A DNA stretch of 64,000 bases. It comes from Cryptomeria japonica. Its lineage: Eukaryota > Streptophyta > Pinopsida > Cupressales > Cupressaceae. The translations under genes and the position numbers were made by a program. Shown here one piece after another: positions 55,801-64,000 of the stretch. The notes beneath the pieces are model-generated. The model worked only from the letters and a program-made list of their open reading frames with translations, was not told where the DNA came from and searched no databases. The stretch spans positions 159,856,317-159,920,316 of the forward strand of contig NC_081405.1 in NCBI RefSeq assembly GCF_030272615.1, read 5' to 3'. The first letter of the stretch is position 1. Each line of letters starts with the position of its first letter.

Positions 55801-58661
55801 TTGACATCATATTAGATTTGACAGCAGGACATGCCATGCTTTCACTCATGGATGGCTTTTCAGGATACAATCAAATAAAGATCGCACCAGAGGACCAACA
55901 TAAGACAGCCTTCACATGTCCATGGGGCACATACTGCTGGAATGTAATGCCTTTTGGTCTAAAGAATGCAGGAGCGACCTATCAAAGAGCAATGACCACC
56001 ATCTTCCATGACATGATGTATACTATAATGGAAGATTATGTGGATGATTTACTAGCAAAATCACTTACTAGAGAAGGACATCTTCACATCTTAGATAAAA
56101 TCTTTGATAGACTGGAACAATACCATGTTCGACTCAACCCAAAGAAATGTGTCTTCGGAGTGACCTCCGGGAAGCTTCTAGGATACATTGTCTCAAGCAA
56201 AGGCATTGAGGTCGATCCAGCAAAGGTTAAAGCAATCATGGACATGCCACCTCCAAAGAATATCAGTCAGCTAAGAACACTACAAGGACGGCTTCAATCC
56301 ATCCGCAAATTCATTGCACAATTGGCTGATAAGTGTCACCCATTCACACACCTGCTACACAAGAACATCCGCTTTCAATGGGATGACAGATGCCAGCAAG
56401 CATTTCAGGCACTTAAAGACTATCTCATGAATCCACCCTTGCTGATGCCACCAGATCCAAGTAGACCGTTGTTACTTTATATCTCAGCGACAAGTACAGC
56501 ATTGGGTGTACTACTGGCACAACATAATGCAGAAGGTAAAGAGTGTGCTATTTACTACATCTCTCGCACACTGGTTGGCTATGAACTCAATTACACACCT
56601 ATTGAGCGAGCTTGCCTAGCAGTAATCTTGGCAGCCACTAAATTGCGACACTATCTATTAACACACAAGGTACAACTCATCACAAAGATTGATCCACTCA
56701 AGTACTTACTCAGTAAAGCAGCATTGACAGGTCGTTTGGCCAAATGGGTAATGATTCTAAGTGAATTCGACATCGAGTATGTGGACCGTAAAGCTATCAA
56801 AGGTCAGGTCATTGCAAATCAATTGGCCGATGCACCACTCATAGGCGATCATCCTCTCATTTCCAATTTTCCAGATGAAGATATATTCATGATCACAGAA
56901 GCACAACCATGGAAACTATATTTTGATGGTTCATACACTAGGCACGGCTCGGGGGCAGGCATTCTGTTTATCACACCTCAAGGTGATAGCATCCCGAAGT
57001 CTTACAGGCTCACATTTCCATGCACAAACAACATAGCAGAGTATGAGGCCTTGATCACAGGACTCAAGTTAGCCGTACAATGGAAATTAAAAGAACTACA
57101 AGTATATGGCGACTCACAACTGGTCATTCGACAAGCAACCGATGAATATCAGACCAAGGATGATAAACTCATGCCATATAAGCAAATGGTGGACACTCTA
57201 AAGACATCATTTACTACTATCACTTTTGAGCAGATACCAAGAGATCAGAATCGAGCTGCTGACGCCATGGCTACCATCGCATCTCTCTTAGATCTTCCAC
57301 AGAATTCAACACGCTATGAGTTCTTGGTAGAACAACTTTGGATCCCCGCTTATGATATCCCCGAATCTGAAATGATATGTTGCCTTGTTGGTTCTGAATC
57401 CCCATGGTACGGTGAGTTCTACACCTATCTCCGCGATCACACCCTTCCTCCCAACCAATCAAATAACCAACGTAAAACCTTCATTCGCCAAACTGCTCGA
57501 TATACCATTATTGCCGAAACCCTATACCGACGCAGTCTTGATGGTACTCTCCTTCGATGTCTAGAACAAGGTGAGATAACAAAGGCTTTGGAAGAGGTAC
57601 ATGAAGGAATTTGCGGGACTCACTCAAGTGGTCCATCACTAGCCAAGAAGATCATGCGAGCTGGATACTATTGGCCATCTATGGAAAAGGATTCCTACTA
57701 CTTTGTTAGGAAGTGCAAAAAATGTCAAGTTCATGGCGACCTAATACATGCACCAGCTCAAGAACTGCAACCAATCACAACACCATGGCCTTTTTGTCAA
57801 TGGGGTCTTGATCTTGTGGGTAAAATCCATCCATCTTCATCCAATGGCCATAAATTCATTATTACCGCCACCGAATATTTCACCAAGTGGATCGAAGCTG
57901 TTCCACTTACCCAAGTCACCGGCAAGCAGATCGCCTCATTCATCCTCAATTACATCATCTGCCGGTATGGTGTGCCCATGTCCATTGTCACAGATAACGG
58001 TCTTCCTTTCAAAAATCAGGATGTCCGTGAGCTTTGTGAGAAATTTCATATCCAACACCGCTTTTCCACTCCCTATTACCCACAAGGCAATGGTCAGGCC
58101 GAAGCATCCAATAAAAACATATTGAGGATCCTAAAGAAGACAGTCAATGATGCCGGCCGTGATTGGCATGTTCAATTGAATCCAGCATTATGGGCATATC
58201 GAACTAGCATTCGGACCCCTACAGGTGCAACTCCTTATTCATTGGTCTATGGTGTTGAAGCTATCTTACCTATTGAGGTCGAGATACCATCCTTACGAGT
58301 TTCATTGCACAATCTCATCGATGATGAAGCATACAGAGTATCTCGTCTTCAGGACTTAGAGTTACTAGATGAGAAGCGACAAGCTGCATACAATCACCTC
58401 AAAGCCTATCAGCAGCGCATGAGTAGAAGCTACAATCACCGAGTTAGACCTCATACATTTGAGGTAGGTGATCTTGTTCTTCGAGAGAATCCTCGCAACC
58501 AACCAAACAGAGAACATCAAGGCAAGTTTGAATCAAATTGGCTAGGCCCATATGTTGTCACTGCTGTATTTGGGTCCGGGGCATATCAGTTGGCTACATC
58601 AGACGGAGAACCGCTCGCAGATCCAATCAACAGCATGCACCTCAAACGGTTTTACACATAA
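52818..58661 (+). CDS. Pol polyprotein: protease, G-patch, RT, RNase H, archaeal-type RNase H, integrase
   Basis: Intact 1947-residue ORF. Residues 1-200: hydrophilic start, then LVEQLDKTPALISILELLRL, a segment usual just before protease in this group; no capsid, no zinc knuckle. Protease near 205 (LIDNGAGLNICTL). G-patch 450-492 (GKGLLIMQRMGYDGQSALGY). A Pro/Ser/Thr-rich linker follows. RT: ICTDFRDLNKACPKDDFPLP, LMDGFSGYNQIKIAPEDQ, catalytic YVDD 1074-1077. RNase H about 1216-1300. Archaeal-type RNase H 1365-1490 with D1370, E1408, D1432, D1482. Integrase: zinc-binding His/His/Cys/Cys with H1595, C1633, C1636; catalytic D1665, D1726, E1762 (D-35-E). It ends in the usual MHLKRFYT. All catalytic residues are present, so the enzymes are probably active. 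First ATG after the leader is used as start. Confidence 0.95.
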   Translation: MAQTRSRSRQREIEIEGHDPKTTNNDHQMFKNPLPSQDQRGPSTSKRGPDTTDYTQAAYNYTVNHLYDASEQIATITFKNPTSNCNVVTHRGKVTIKAAPQGTTSIPKQYNLVEQLDKTPALISILELLRLSPSHKTILDHALQEALVPANLNTDQFQAMVGTLKSSPCLTFSESDNSSFQQPHNASLHIEGFVNQHRIKRVLIDNGAGLNICTLQLVTALGYAIESVDPRKKITIKAYDDAERSSKGAVVLPIRVGPVVKHIICQVLDLPLPYNLLLGRPWIHAMQAVPSTYHQCIKFPHNGAEITILGDANPFAFCHNISHQPEITVPNNREAISSTSYVNPASLASSNTPIPKQEKLKMKVAEEGPGEYNLSQLFCVGQMPTSPRTHGKPQQLLQQPLITPPCALTPFILGKSQEEETQDEDLADWIYKDPITTDKPQVTLPTEQYGKGLLIMQRMGYDGQSALGYCKQGRHEPLLPEFKPKGNTGLGFEKEILPKLKFKGKPSKPFCPPTAKRIPFIIKAPSSTIPTAPSRLTTPPSPMSLIPSNEPVILSATPFVAATILEPAAASMAPVVPAEATESPLLILPVTNPLNPITIPAAPITTRIHKPITPAVFNSKDIPVWYSNRMLESDSETDSHEWEFDSVQLNTSDEEDTSPPPPRKDIPVYGEAQIKTTWVPELETSSTDPTSHPMPDSDRESTINDLHHTVLTLTDTSPALNLIDEVMPIIHPELIEWNQPNPPCLDLFQNDEAIIDFLELRDNLPSGDHKARFAIELNSAAYFGVDAKPFSCKNITIKHGSSSENHTVALFDPTKVKRKSVSNDENLSEAPEDEGFDILPASTQQERSTILIEETKEYNVGTPENPHIIHLASLLTPEEQPTFIEFFQQRQINFAWSYADMPGLDPDLVMHHLTVAKGAKPVKQKLRKMHPQIAVLVKTELKKLLDVGFIRPIDYAEWISNIVPVGKPKGGIRICTDFRDLNKACPKDDFPLPNIDIILDLTAGHAMLSLMDGFSGYNQIKIAPEDQHKTAFTCPWGTYCWNVMPFGLKNAGATYQRAMTTIFHDMMYTIMEDYVDDLLAKSLTREGHLHILDKIFDRLEQYHVRLNPKKCVFGVTSGKLLGYIVSSKGIEVDPAKVKAIMDMPPPKNISQLRTLQGRLQSIRKFIAQLADKCHPFTHLLHKNIRFQWDDRCQQAFQALKDYLMNPPLLMPPDPSRPLLLYISATSTALGVLLAQHNAEGKECAIYYISRTLVGYELNYTPIERACLAVILAATKLRHYLLTHKVQLITKIDPLKYLLSKAALTGRLAKWVMILSEFDIEYVDRKAIKGQVIANQLADAPLIGDHPLISNFPDEDIFMITEAQPWKLYFDGSYTRHGSGAGILFITPQGDSIPKSYRLTFPCTNNIAEYEALITGLKLAVQWKLKELQVYGDSQLVIRQATDEYQTKDDKLMPYKQMVDTLKTSFTTITFEQIPRDQNRAADAMATIASLLDLPQNSTRYEFLVEQLWIPAYDIPESEMICCLVGSESPWYGEFYTYLRDHTLPPNQSNNQRKTFIRQTARYTIIAETLYRRSLDGTLLRCLEQGEITKALEEVHEGICGTHSSGPSLAKKIMRAGYYWPSMEKDSYYFVRKCKKCQVHGDLIHAPAQELQPITTPWPFCQWGLDLVGKIHPSSSNGHKFIITATEYFTKWIEAVPLTQVTGKQIASFILNYIICRYGVPMSIVTDNGLPFKNQDVRELCEKFHIQHRFSTPYYPQGNGQAEASNKNILRILKKTVNDAGRDWHVQLNPALWAYRTSIRTPTGATPYSLVYGVEAILPIEVEIPSLRVSLHNLIDDEAYRVSRLQDLELLDEKRQAAYNHLKAYQQRMSRSYNHRVRPHTFEVGDLVLRENPRNQPNREHQGKFESNWLGPYVVTAVFGSGAYQLATSDGEPLADPINSMHLKRFYT

Positions 58662-61077
58662 GCTGTACAGAGCATCAGGCTCTCCTGCCTATCAGAAAAT
58701 ACCAAAAAACATTCAGAAAAATGTCCTGAAGAAAATATAAAAACATTCAAAAAAGTAAAGAAAAATCATGCATCCAAACGGTGAACAACCACTCCGGTGG
58801 CACCTTGGGTAAGAACGATGGTGAAAACCTGGCAAACAGGCGCCACTCGTAAAGGCTATGGCTCCATTATCTTTCAGACTTGTGGCGATCACATCTACTT
58901 CATACATACATCCATCCATCCATCAACCATGGCTTGTTATTCCTCTGCAATTATGATAGTACTCCATACATCTTGCATCCCGCTTTTTCATAGTCATGTC
59001 TAAAACTGGGGGCAATGCCTTTAACCTATTGATGGAAGTGGATTCTACATTGTCTTATGATTCATTAAGTTCTTCATTCAAACAATCATCAAAAATATCA
59101 AAAACATTCAAAAATGACTCTCAAAATACCAAAAACATTCAAAATTGTTTCACAAAATCCAAAAAACATCGGAAAACCCATCAAAAATCACACAAAAACA
59201 TGGCAACACCTTGTACATATTTATCCGATCAGATACAAAATAAACATTGACAAAATACTCACACAATGACCATTTACCAATCAAACCAACACAATCAACA
59301 TCAACAATCCAAACTGTCTTAAACAAGGATGCATCCTTCCTTATCAAAACAAAGACAAGATGACATTTTCTTTGACAAGAAAATTATGTTAAGCTATCAA
59401 ATACTTGGTTGATTTATGAGTACAATCATTTGTTTATCTGTATCGGGATCTTTCAGCATTGTTTTGTATCGTTTGCGCATTACTTCCGATGAAGTTCTGG
59501 GACATGTACTAATGGTGTCTACGTGGGAAGTTCACCAAGCTACGTGATCTTATGCAAAATGCAGTCATAGATCACTATGGCTTGCTGACTACAGCGTATA
59601 CCTCGACCATATGAGCATGAACCATTACCAAGGATCCATACTCTTTGTTCTTTATGTATATACTATTTATTTGCAGGTACAATTCTCTTTCTTTGGTTCC
59701 TCCTACCTCATCCAAACTGGATAAAGGTTTTATTTCTTTGTACGGTATGCACTTGTCTCAGGATATGATCAGCCTAAGATCAAGGAGGACGATCCAAGTC
59801 ATGCATGAACGGAGATAATCCTTGTCTGTTCCGCAAGCAATACTCAGGTCAACTTGATCCATTATATCAAGTTGCTTGTATTAACTTGCTATATCAAATC
59901 CATGTAAGAAATACTCTGGTCATCTTGAATCTTTATGTCAAGTTGCTTGTATTTTCTTACAACATTTTAAAGCTCAATGATGAAAAATAAAGCACTATGG
60001 ATCGTCATTTCATCTCATCTGTATATATTGCATTTCGTTGCATTCCACCCATCCATACATTCATAATAGCTGCATATCATGCATACATAGTCATAATAAT
60101 GCATACTCTATTTTACTCATCTTCTTCCATAGGACTCGGTCCTAGTCCTCCATATCTTCTATCTAACATCGAATCCCCCCTCACCCTCCCCATCTCGATA
60201 ATCACCATCACATACCCTACATCATGTCCCAATCAACCTAATCAAGCCACGTTCATCACCATCCATCTCTAAATAGGAGGGATTGTGTTTCCTATCCTAC
60301 GTCATCCAATAAGTCAAGAAAGTTACTCTATCTGCACAGATACATCGACTCCCACACACCTAGACTATCAACAGATACTCTGATCACGTATCTTCGGGTC
60401 TCAACAGGTAATCGATTATGGTAATCCTAGACTACATCAGGCATTTATCATAATGACCTAGTCTCAACGGGGCTGCCATGATTCCCCACAACCATCCATC
60501 ACACGCACATACTATCAATTGATTAGCCAATCAAACACAATCCAACGGACAATTACATCAATTGTCTACGTCTCAACGAGTATTTTGCTTCATATACCTT
60601 GACTTCATCGGGCAATTACATCAATTGTCTAAGTCACATCAGGTCACTTTGATTCACTTACTCAGACTTTATCATGTCCAAGCGACCAACTGACATCAAC
60701 TGTCACGCTTTGATTTGACCGGGGCAATTAAACCGATTGCACCAGATTGTTCAAACAATTTTGATCAATTGTATAGCATCAATCCAAACCCCACACTACA
60801 TCTGCTATGTATCTCTTGCATGACCTCAGGGTATTCGTTGGCTTGTTGTTTCTTCATATTCACTCCATTTTCTCCCATTCTTTCATCATTAGTTCTAATT
60901 TCTTCTATTCTACCTCCCCTTCGCTTTTCATTCTTTTTCGAGAGATCGCCCGATTTTTCAAAAAAAATCGGCCCATCCCTCGAGGGGGCATACCACCCAT
61001 TAAATTTACATTTTATGGGGCATTTCTTCACACCTATTTTTCTTTCTTTGAAACGACGCGATAAACCGCACCGTCTC
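58662..61077 (+). other. 3' non-coding region of the young element
   Basis: 2.4 kb with no long frame. Near 58695-59170 the phrase 'ccaaaaaacattca(a)aaa' recurs at least six times. Near 60400-60720 'caattacatcaattgtct' and 'tcaacgg/tcatcgg(g)' recur in several copies. A C/T-rich stretch lies at 60160-60200. No envelope-like or extra ORF. Confidence 0.6.
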
Positions 61078-61090
61078 AAAGAGGGGCAAA
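61078..61090 (+). promoter_or_regulatory. Polypurine tract of the young element
   Basis: AAAGAGGGGCAAA directly before the 3' LTR start TGTAGTC; one C interrupts the purines. Confidence 0.85.
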
Positions 61091-62897
61091 TGTAGTCACA
61101 TAAATCTGTCCACTTAATTAAATGAATACTTAGTATTTATTTGATTATTTAACCATCAATTAATAATTAATTAAATTAATATTTAATTAATTCATCTTAA
61201 CCCTCTTCTCCTATTAATTAAATAAATTATTCAATTTATTTGATTTAATTCACTTAACCAAATTCAGACCATTAATTAAATAAATAAATCATATTTATTT
61301 AATTAAATATTCTCTCACATTTAAATAAATAAATTAATATTTATTTAAATCCCCCAAAAATCCCACCTCTCACATTTAAATAAATTAACATTTATTTAAA
61401 TCACCTTTATCCTCCACCCACTTGCATTTTCCTACAAATGCAAGTTGCACAATTATTTTAAATAAATAATTTATTTAAATCACCTTTATCCTCCACCCAC
61501 TTGTATTTTCCTACAAAAGCAAGTTGCACAACTATTTTAAATAAATTATTTATTTAAAATCCTATTTATCCTCACCCACTTGAAACCTTTAATGGTTTCC
61601 CTTAAAGTATTCAAACTTGATGGCTTTAAAGTCTTCAAACTTGATGGCTTCCTTCTATAGTCTTCTTAAGACTTTAATGGTTTTCCTTAAAGTCTTCAAG
61701 CCTTTAATGGTTTCCCTCAAAGTCTTCAAGCATTTTAATGCTTTATCTTCATTTTTCTCATTTAAATAAATTAATATTTATTTGAATATTTATCCAAATG
61801 CAAATTACACCATTTAATTGAAATAAATGATTTTATTTTAATTGAAAATACCAAAATTTCTCCCACTTGCATTTTCCTACAAAATCCACTTGTATGCCTA
61901 AACCCCTTCTAGATTCTTCTAAACCCTTCCTAATTAGCCTAATCCATCCCCTAAATATTGTCACATTCCTAAGCAAATTGGAGTCACTTCTCAAAGACTC
62001 CAAAGTCTTTGAAAAGCAATTAATGCTTTGTGTGTTCAACAAATTAACCCTCAAAGTCTTGGATAACCTTTGAAAGCTTCCAACCTTCAACCACTTAATC
62101 CCCAAAGTCTCCAATAACCATTAATGGTTAATTCAACCCTCCCACATGGTTAAAACATTTGTTTTGACTCAACCTCTACCCAACCCAAAGGTCTCATCAG
62201 GCCATTAATGCTTTGACCATGATTATCTCTTAAACATTTGCACAAAGGTTTATCCTTGGATTAACTCTTAATCCAGTGGGTAATCTTAATTTAGACTTGA
62301 CCCTTGCCTTCTAGATAACCATGAGGTCTTCTCAGGCCTTTAATGCCTCCAACCTCTTCTCTCAACCCAATCCTATGTTGAAACTTGTCACCATTTTATT
62401 GGTGCCAATTGTGCACATGGATCCCCAACTTTCAATCCTAACCCTTGTTAAGATTGCTCAATCTTAACCCTTCATTTCCCTATTTCTTCTATAAATAGAA
62501 CCCTTCTCCTCAAGCAAAAGGAGAAGCATTTTAGAGTATTGTTGTTATACTAGCATTAGCATAGAGCTTTTTCATAGCATCACTATCTATTCTTGCATAG
62601 TATTTGCTTATCATATTCAACCATCTTGAATCTCCATATGGCATCCATGGCTAGTGCTAAAAGCTGAGAGCTACACTCATTTGGGACTTGGAGAGGAGAG
62701 GAACAAGGGAGGAGCAACTATGAGCATCTTGATTAGCTATTTCATTCTATGTTTATATGCTTTCTATTTCATGCTTAATATCTCTCTTGATATGCCTGTT
62801 TAGGATAATCTTTTGTTGCTAACACTAACGTTTGTTTCTTGTGCTCTTGTGTGTGTTGCCATCAAACAGATTTTCTAATCCTTTTTGCAGAGCATCA
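61091..62897 (+). repeat. 3' LTR of the young gypsy element
   Basis: 1807 bp, constant offset of 12,781 from the 5' LTR, one substitution found (62552). Confidence 0.95.
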
Positions 62898-62902
62898 CCA
62901 GG
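62898..62902. repeat. Target-site duplication, right copy (CCAGG)
   Basis: Identical to 48305-48309. Confidence 0.95.
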
Positions 62903-62955
62903 ATTTTTTGTATCCGCATCCCACGGGCAATATTTTCCCATAAGTTGCCAATAAA
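62903..62955 (+). other. Last internal bases of the old gypsy element
   Basis: 53 bp between the target copy and the old 3' LTR. A polypurine tract would be expected just before 62956, but only 'gccaataaa' is seen, so it is degraded. Confidence 0.5.
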
Positions 62956-64000
62956 TGTAGACTTTCGTCTACCGTGCCCCTTTTGACGAGTTGGTTTTAA
63001 TTTTCCCTCGATCAAAGTTCTATTTTTGCTTCCTCGCGTCTTCCACATGGTGACATAGCTTGCGTTGTTTGAGCTCTCTTTTTCCCATTGCCAAGAAGTA
63101 GAGAGATGTTGACGCATGGCAAGTTGCCTTGCCGCTCTCTATTGGTGGGCCTGCATCTCTAAAAGGTGTTTGCATTCGTGTCACATGGCAGATCCTCTTG
63201 AGGCATCTTATGTAGTTTTGTTTCATCCCCAAGACGCTACCTCCTACTACCATATTGCATTTGAAGAAACCATCGGGCGACCTTAGTATGTTTTTCGAGG
63301 TAGTGGGGCATTTGTCGCCAATAGCATGCGATTAAGTAATGGTTGCGGGTTCTTCCATTTTGATCTATCATTAGGAGATTTGGTGGCAATTGTGCTAGAG
63401 GTTGAATTTATCTTAATCCAGCTTCTAATCAGGCCTTTTGTGGTTACTAACAATGCTACCAACTGTGCTTTTGGTTTTGGTTTTCTCTATATTTTATCCG
63501 TCAAGTCATTGGTTTCTTCTTATTTTAAGTAATATTTTTTGCTCTTGTGGAGGTTCAGAATTTTGAGAAGAATTATAGACAATTGTTGTGGAATTACGCC
63601 TTTAATTTATGATTATACTTCTAAGACTATGATAATTAAATTGTGCCTTCGACCTTTATGATCACTATATTTCAGTGTGCAAGGACATCTTTCTATGCAT
63701 TTTGTAATTCCGTGCAACTTCACGAATATATGTTGTAAGAATCTACAGATGAAACTATCTTTTGACCTTGTTATCTAGTGGATGAATGGCATTTGTTGCT
63801 TTATGTTAAATGGACTATTGTTTATTTTTCAATCTTGATTTTCTGGGCATGTAGACTATTGAAAGGGCCTCAGAGCTGCACATATGTGAGCTTTTCTTTG
63901 TGCTTGTAGTATTCTAAAATCATCTTAGCACATCACTATAGAATAGTTTTGCTTTAAGTTTTCCTTCTTCCCCTTTTATCCCCCCTGTATGAAGAGTTGG
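62956..64000 (+). repeat. 3' LTR of the old gypsy element (runs off the window)
   Basis: Starts TGTAGACTTTCG and aligns with 27652 to about 28601. It has a ~90-bp segment (about 63208-63300) that the 5' LTR lacks. The small ORFs inside are not genes. Confidence 0.72.

Larger units (their letters stand above)
48310..62897 (+). mobile_element. Young Tat-type Ty3/gypsy element, pol intact, no gag
   Basis: 14,588 bp. Two 1807-bp LTRs (TGTAGTCACA...GAGCATCA), perfect CCAGG duplication at 48305-48309 and 62898-62902, primer-like site, polypurine tract, and one uninterrupted 1947-codon ORF. Reading both LTRs side by side I found a single difference (G at 49771, A at 62552), so it inserted very recently. 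The second, archaeal-type RNase H places it in the Tat group. A 2.7-kb leader and a 2.4-kb 3' region have no long frames. Confidence 0.95.
27652..64000 (+). mobile_element. Old Tat-type Ty3/gypsy element carrying two nested insertions
   Basis: The repeat at 27652-28711 recurs at 62956-64000 in the same orientation, and the sequence between, once the two complete younger elements are set aside, forms a single element: LTR, primer-like site at 28712, gag, protease, RNase H, RT, RNase H, integrase, antisense ORF, extra ORF, then 3' LTR. The uninterrupted length would be about 14 kb. Frame shifts, many TAG codons and LTR divergence of about a tenth mark it as old. The 3' LTR runs off the window, so its target duplication cannot be checked. 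Confidence 0.75.

Noticed and set aside
1-64000. tRNA, rRNA or organelle-derived genes
   Set aside because: I saw no cloverleaf-like or rRNA-like stretch; the tRNA-like strings found are retroelement primer sites.

Overview
The window is repeat-dense nuclear DNA from a seed plant with a very large genome. A conifer or other gymnosperm is my best guess, inferred from several old and young LTR retrotransposons nested in AT-rich DNA with no intact host gene; the sequence cannot prove the species. I found no tRNA, rRNA, CRISPR array or bacterial-type gene.

Layout. (1) 67-3694, minus strand: a three-exon transposase-like gene with good splice signals and matching phases, spoiled by one in-frame stop, and followed upstream by a cluster of inverted short repeats (3849-4017). 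(2) 4829-5640: a lone copia-type LTR. (3) 6442-7284 (+), 8250-11786 (-) and 14212-18405 (+): three decayed, unrecognised coding stretches; the last holds a G-patch-like segment and coiled coils. Between them lie a ~450-bp tandem repeat in three copies (12177-13540) and a ~180-bp duplication (13575-13935). (4) 18531-23656, minus strand: a Ty1/copia element with both LTRs whose internal region has been cut down to a gag start joined to RT-RNase H. (5) 24426-27651, minus strand: a hAT-family transposase pseudogene split by an LTR-like block.

From 27652 to the end the window is one nested stack. An old Ty3/gypsy element of Tat type starts with its 5' LTR at 27652 and resumes in its 3' LTR at 62956. 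Its gag-protease-RNase H-RT-RNase H-integrase region runs 28858-34703, followed by an antisense ORF and a long extra sense ORF. Two younger elements sit in the tail of that extra ORF, only 71 bp apart. The first (40403-48233, target duplication TATTG, LTRs about 5% apart) has copia-type LTRs and primer site but no pol; it carries a zinc-knuckle gag-like frame and a long unknown frame. The second (48310-62897, target duplication CCAGG, LTRs differing at one base of 1807) is a very young Tat-type gypsy element with an intact 1947-residue polyprotein that contains protease, G-patch, RT, two RNases H and integrase but no gag.

The most interesting points are: the young gag-less but pol-intact element; the archaeal-type RNase H placed before RT in the old element, in one continuous reading frame; the pol-less element with an unknown long frame, all of whose stop codons are explained by C-to-T changes; and the spliced transposase-like gene at the left end.
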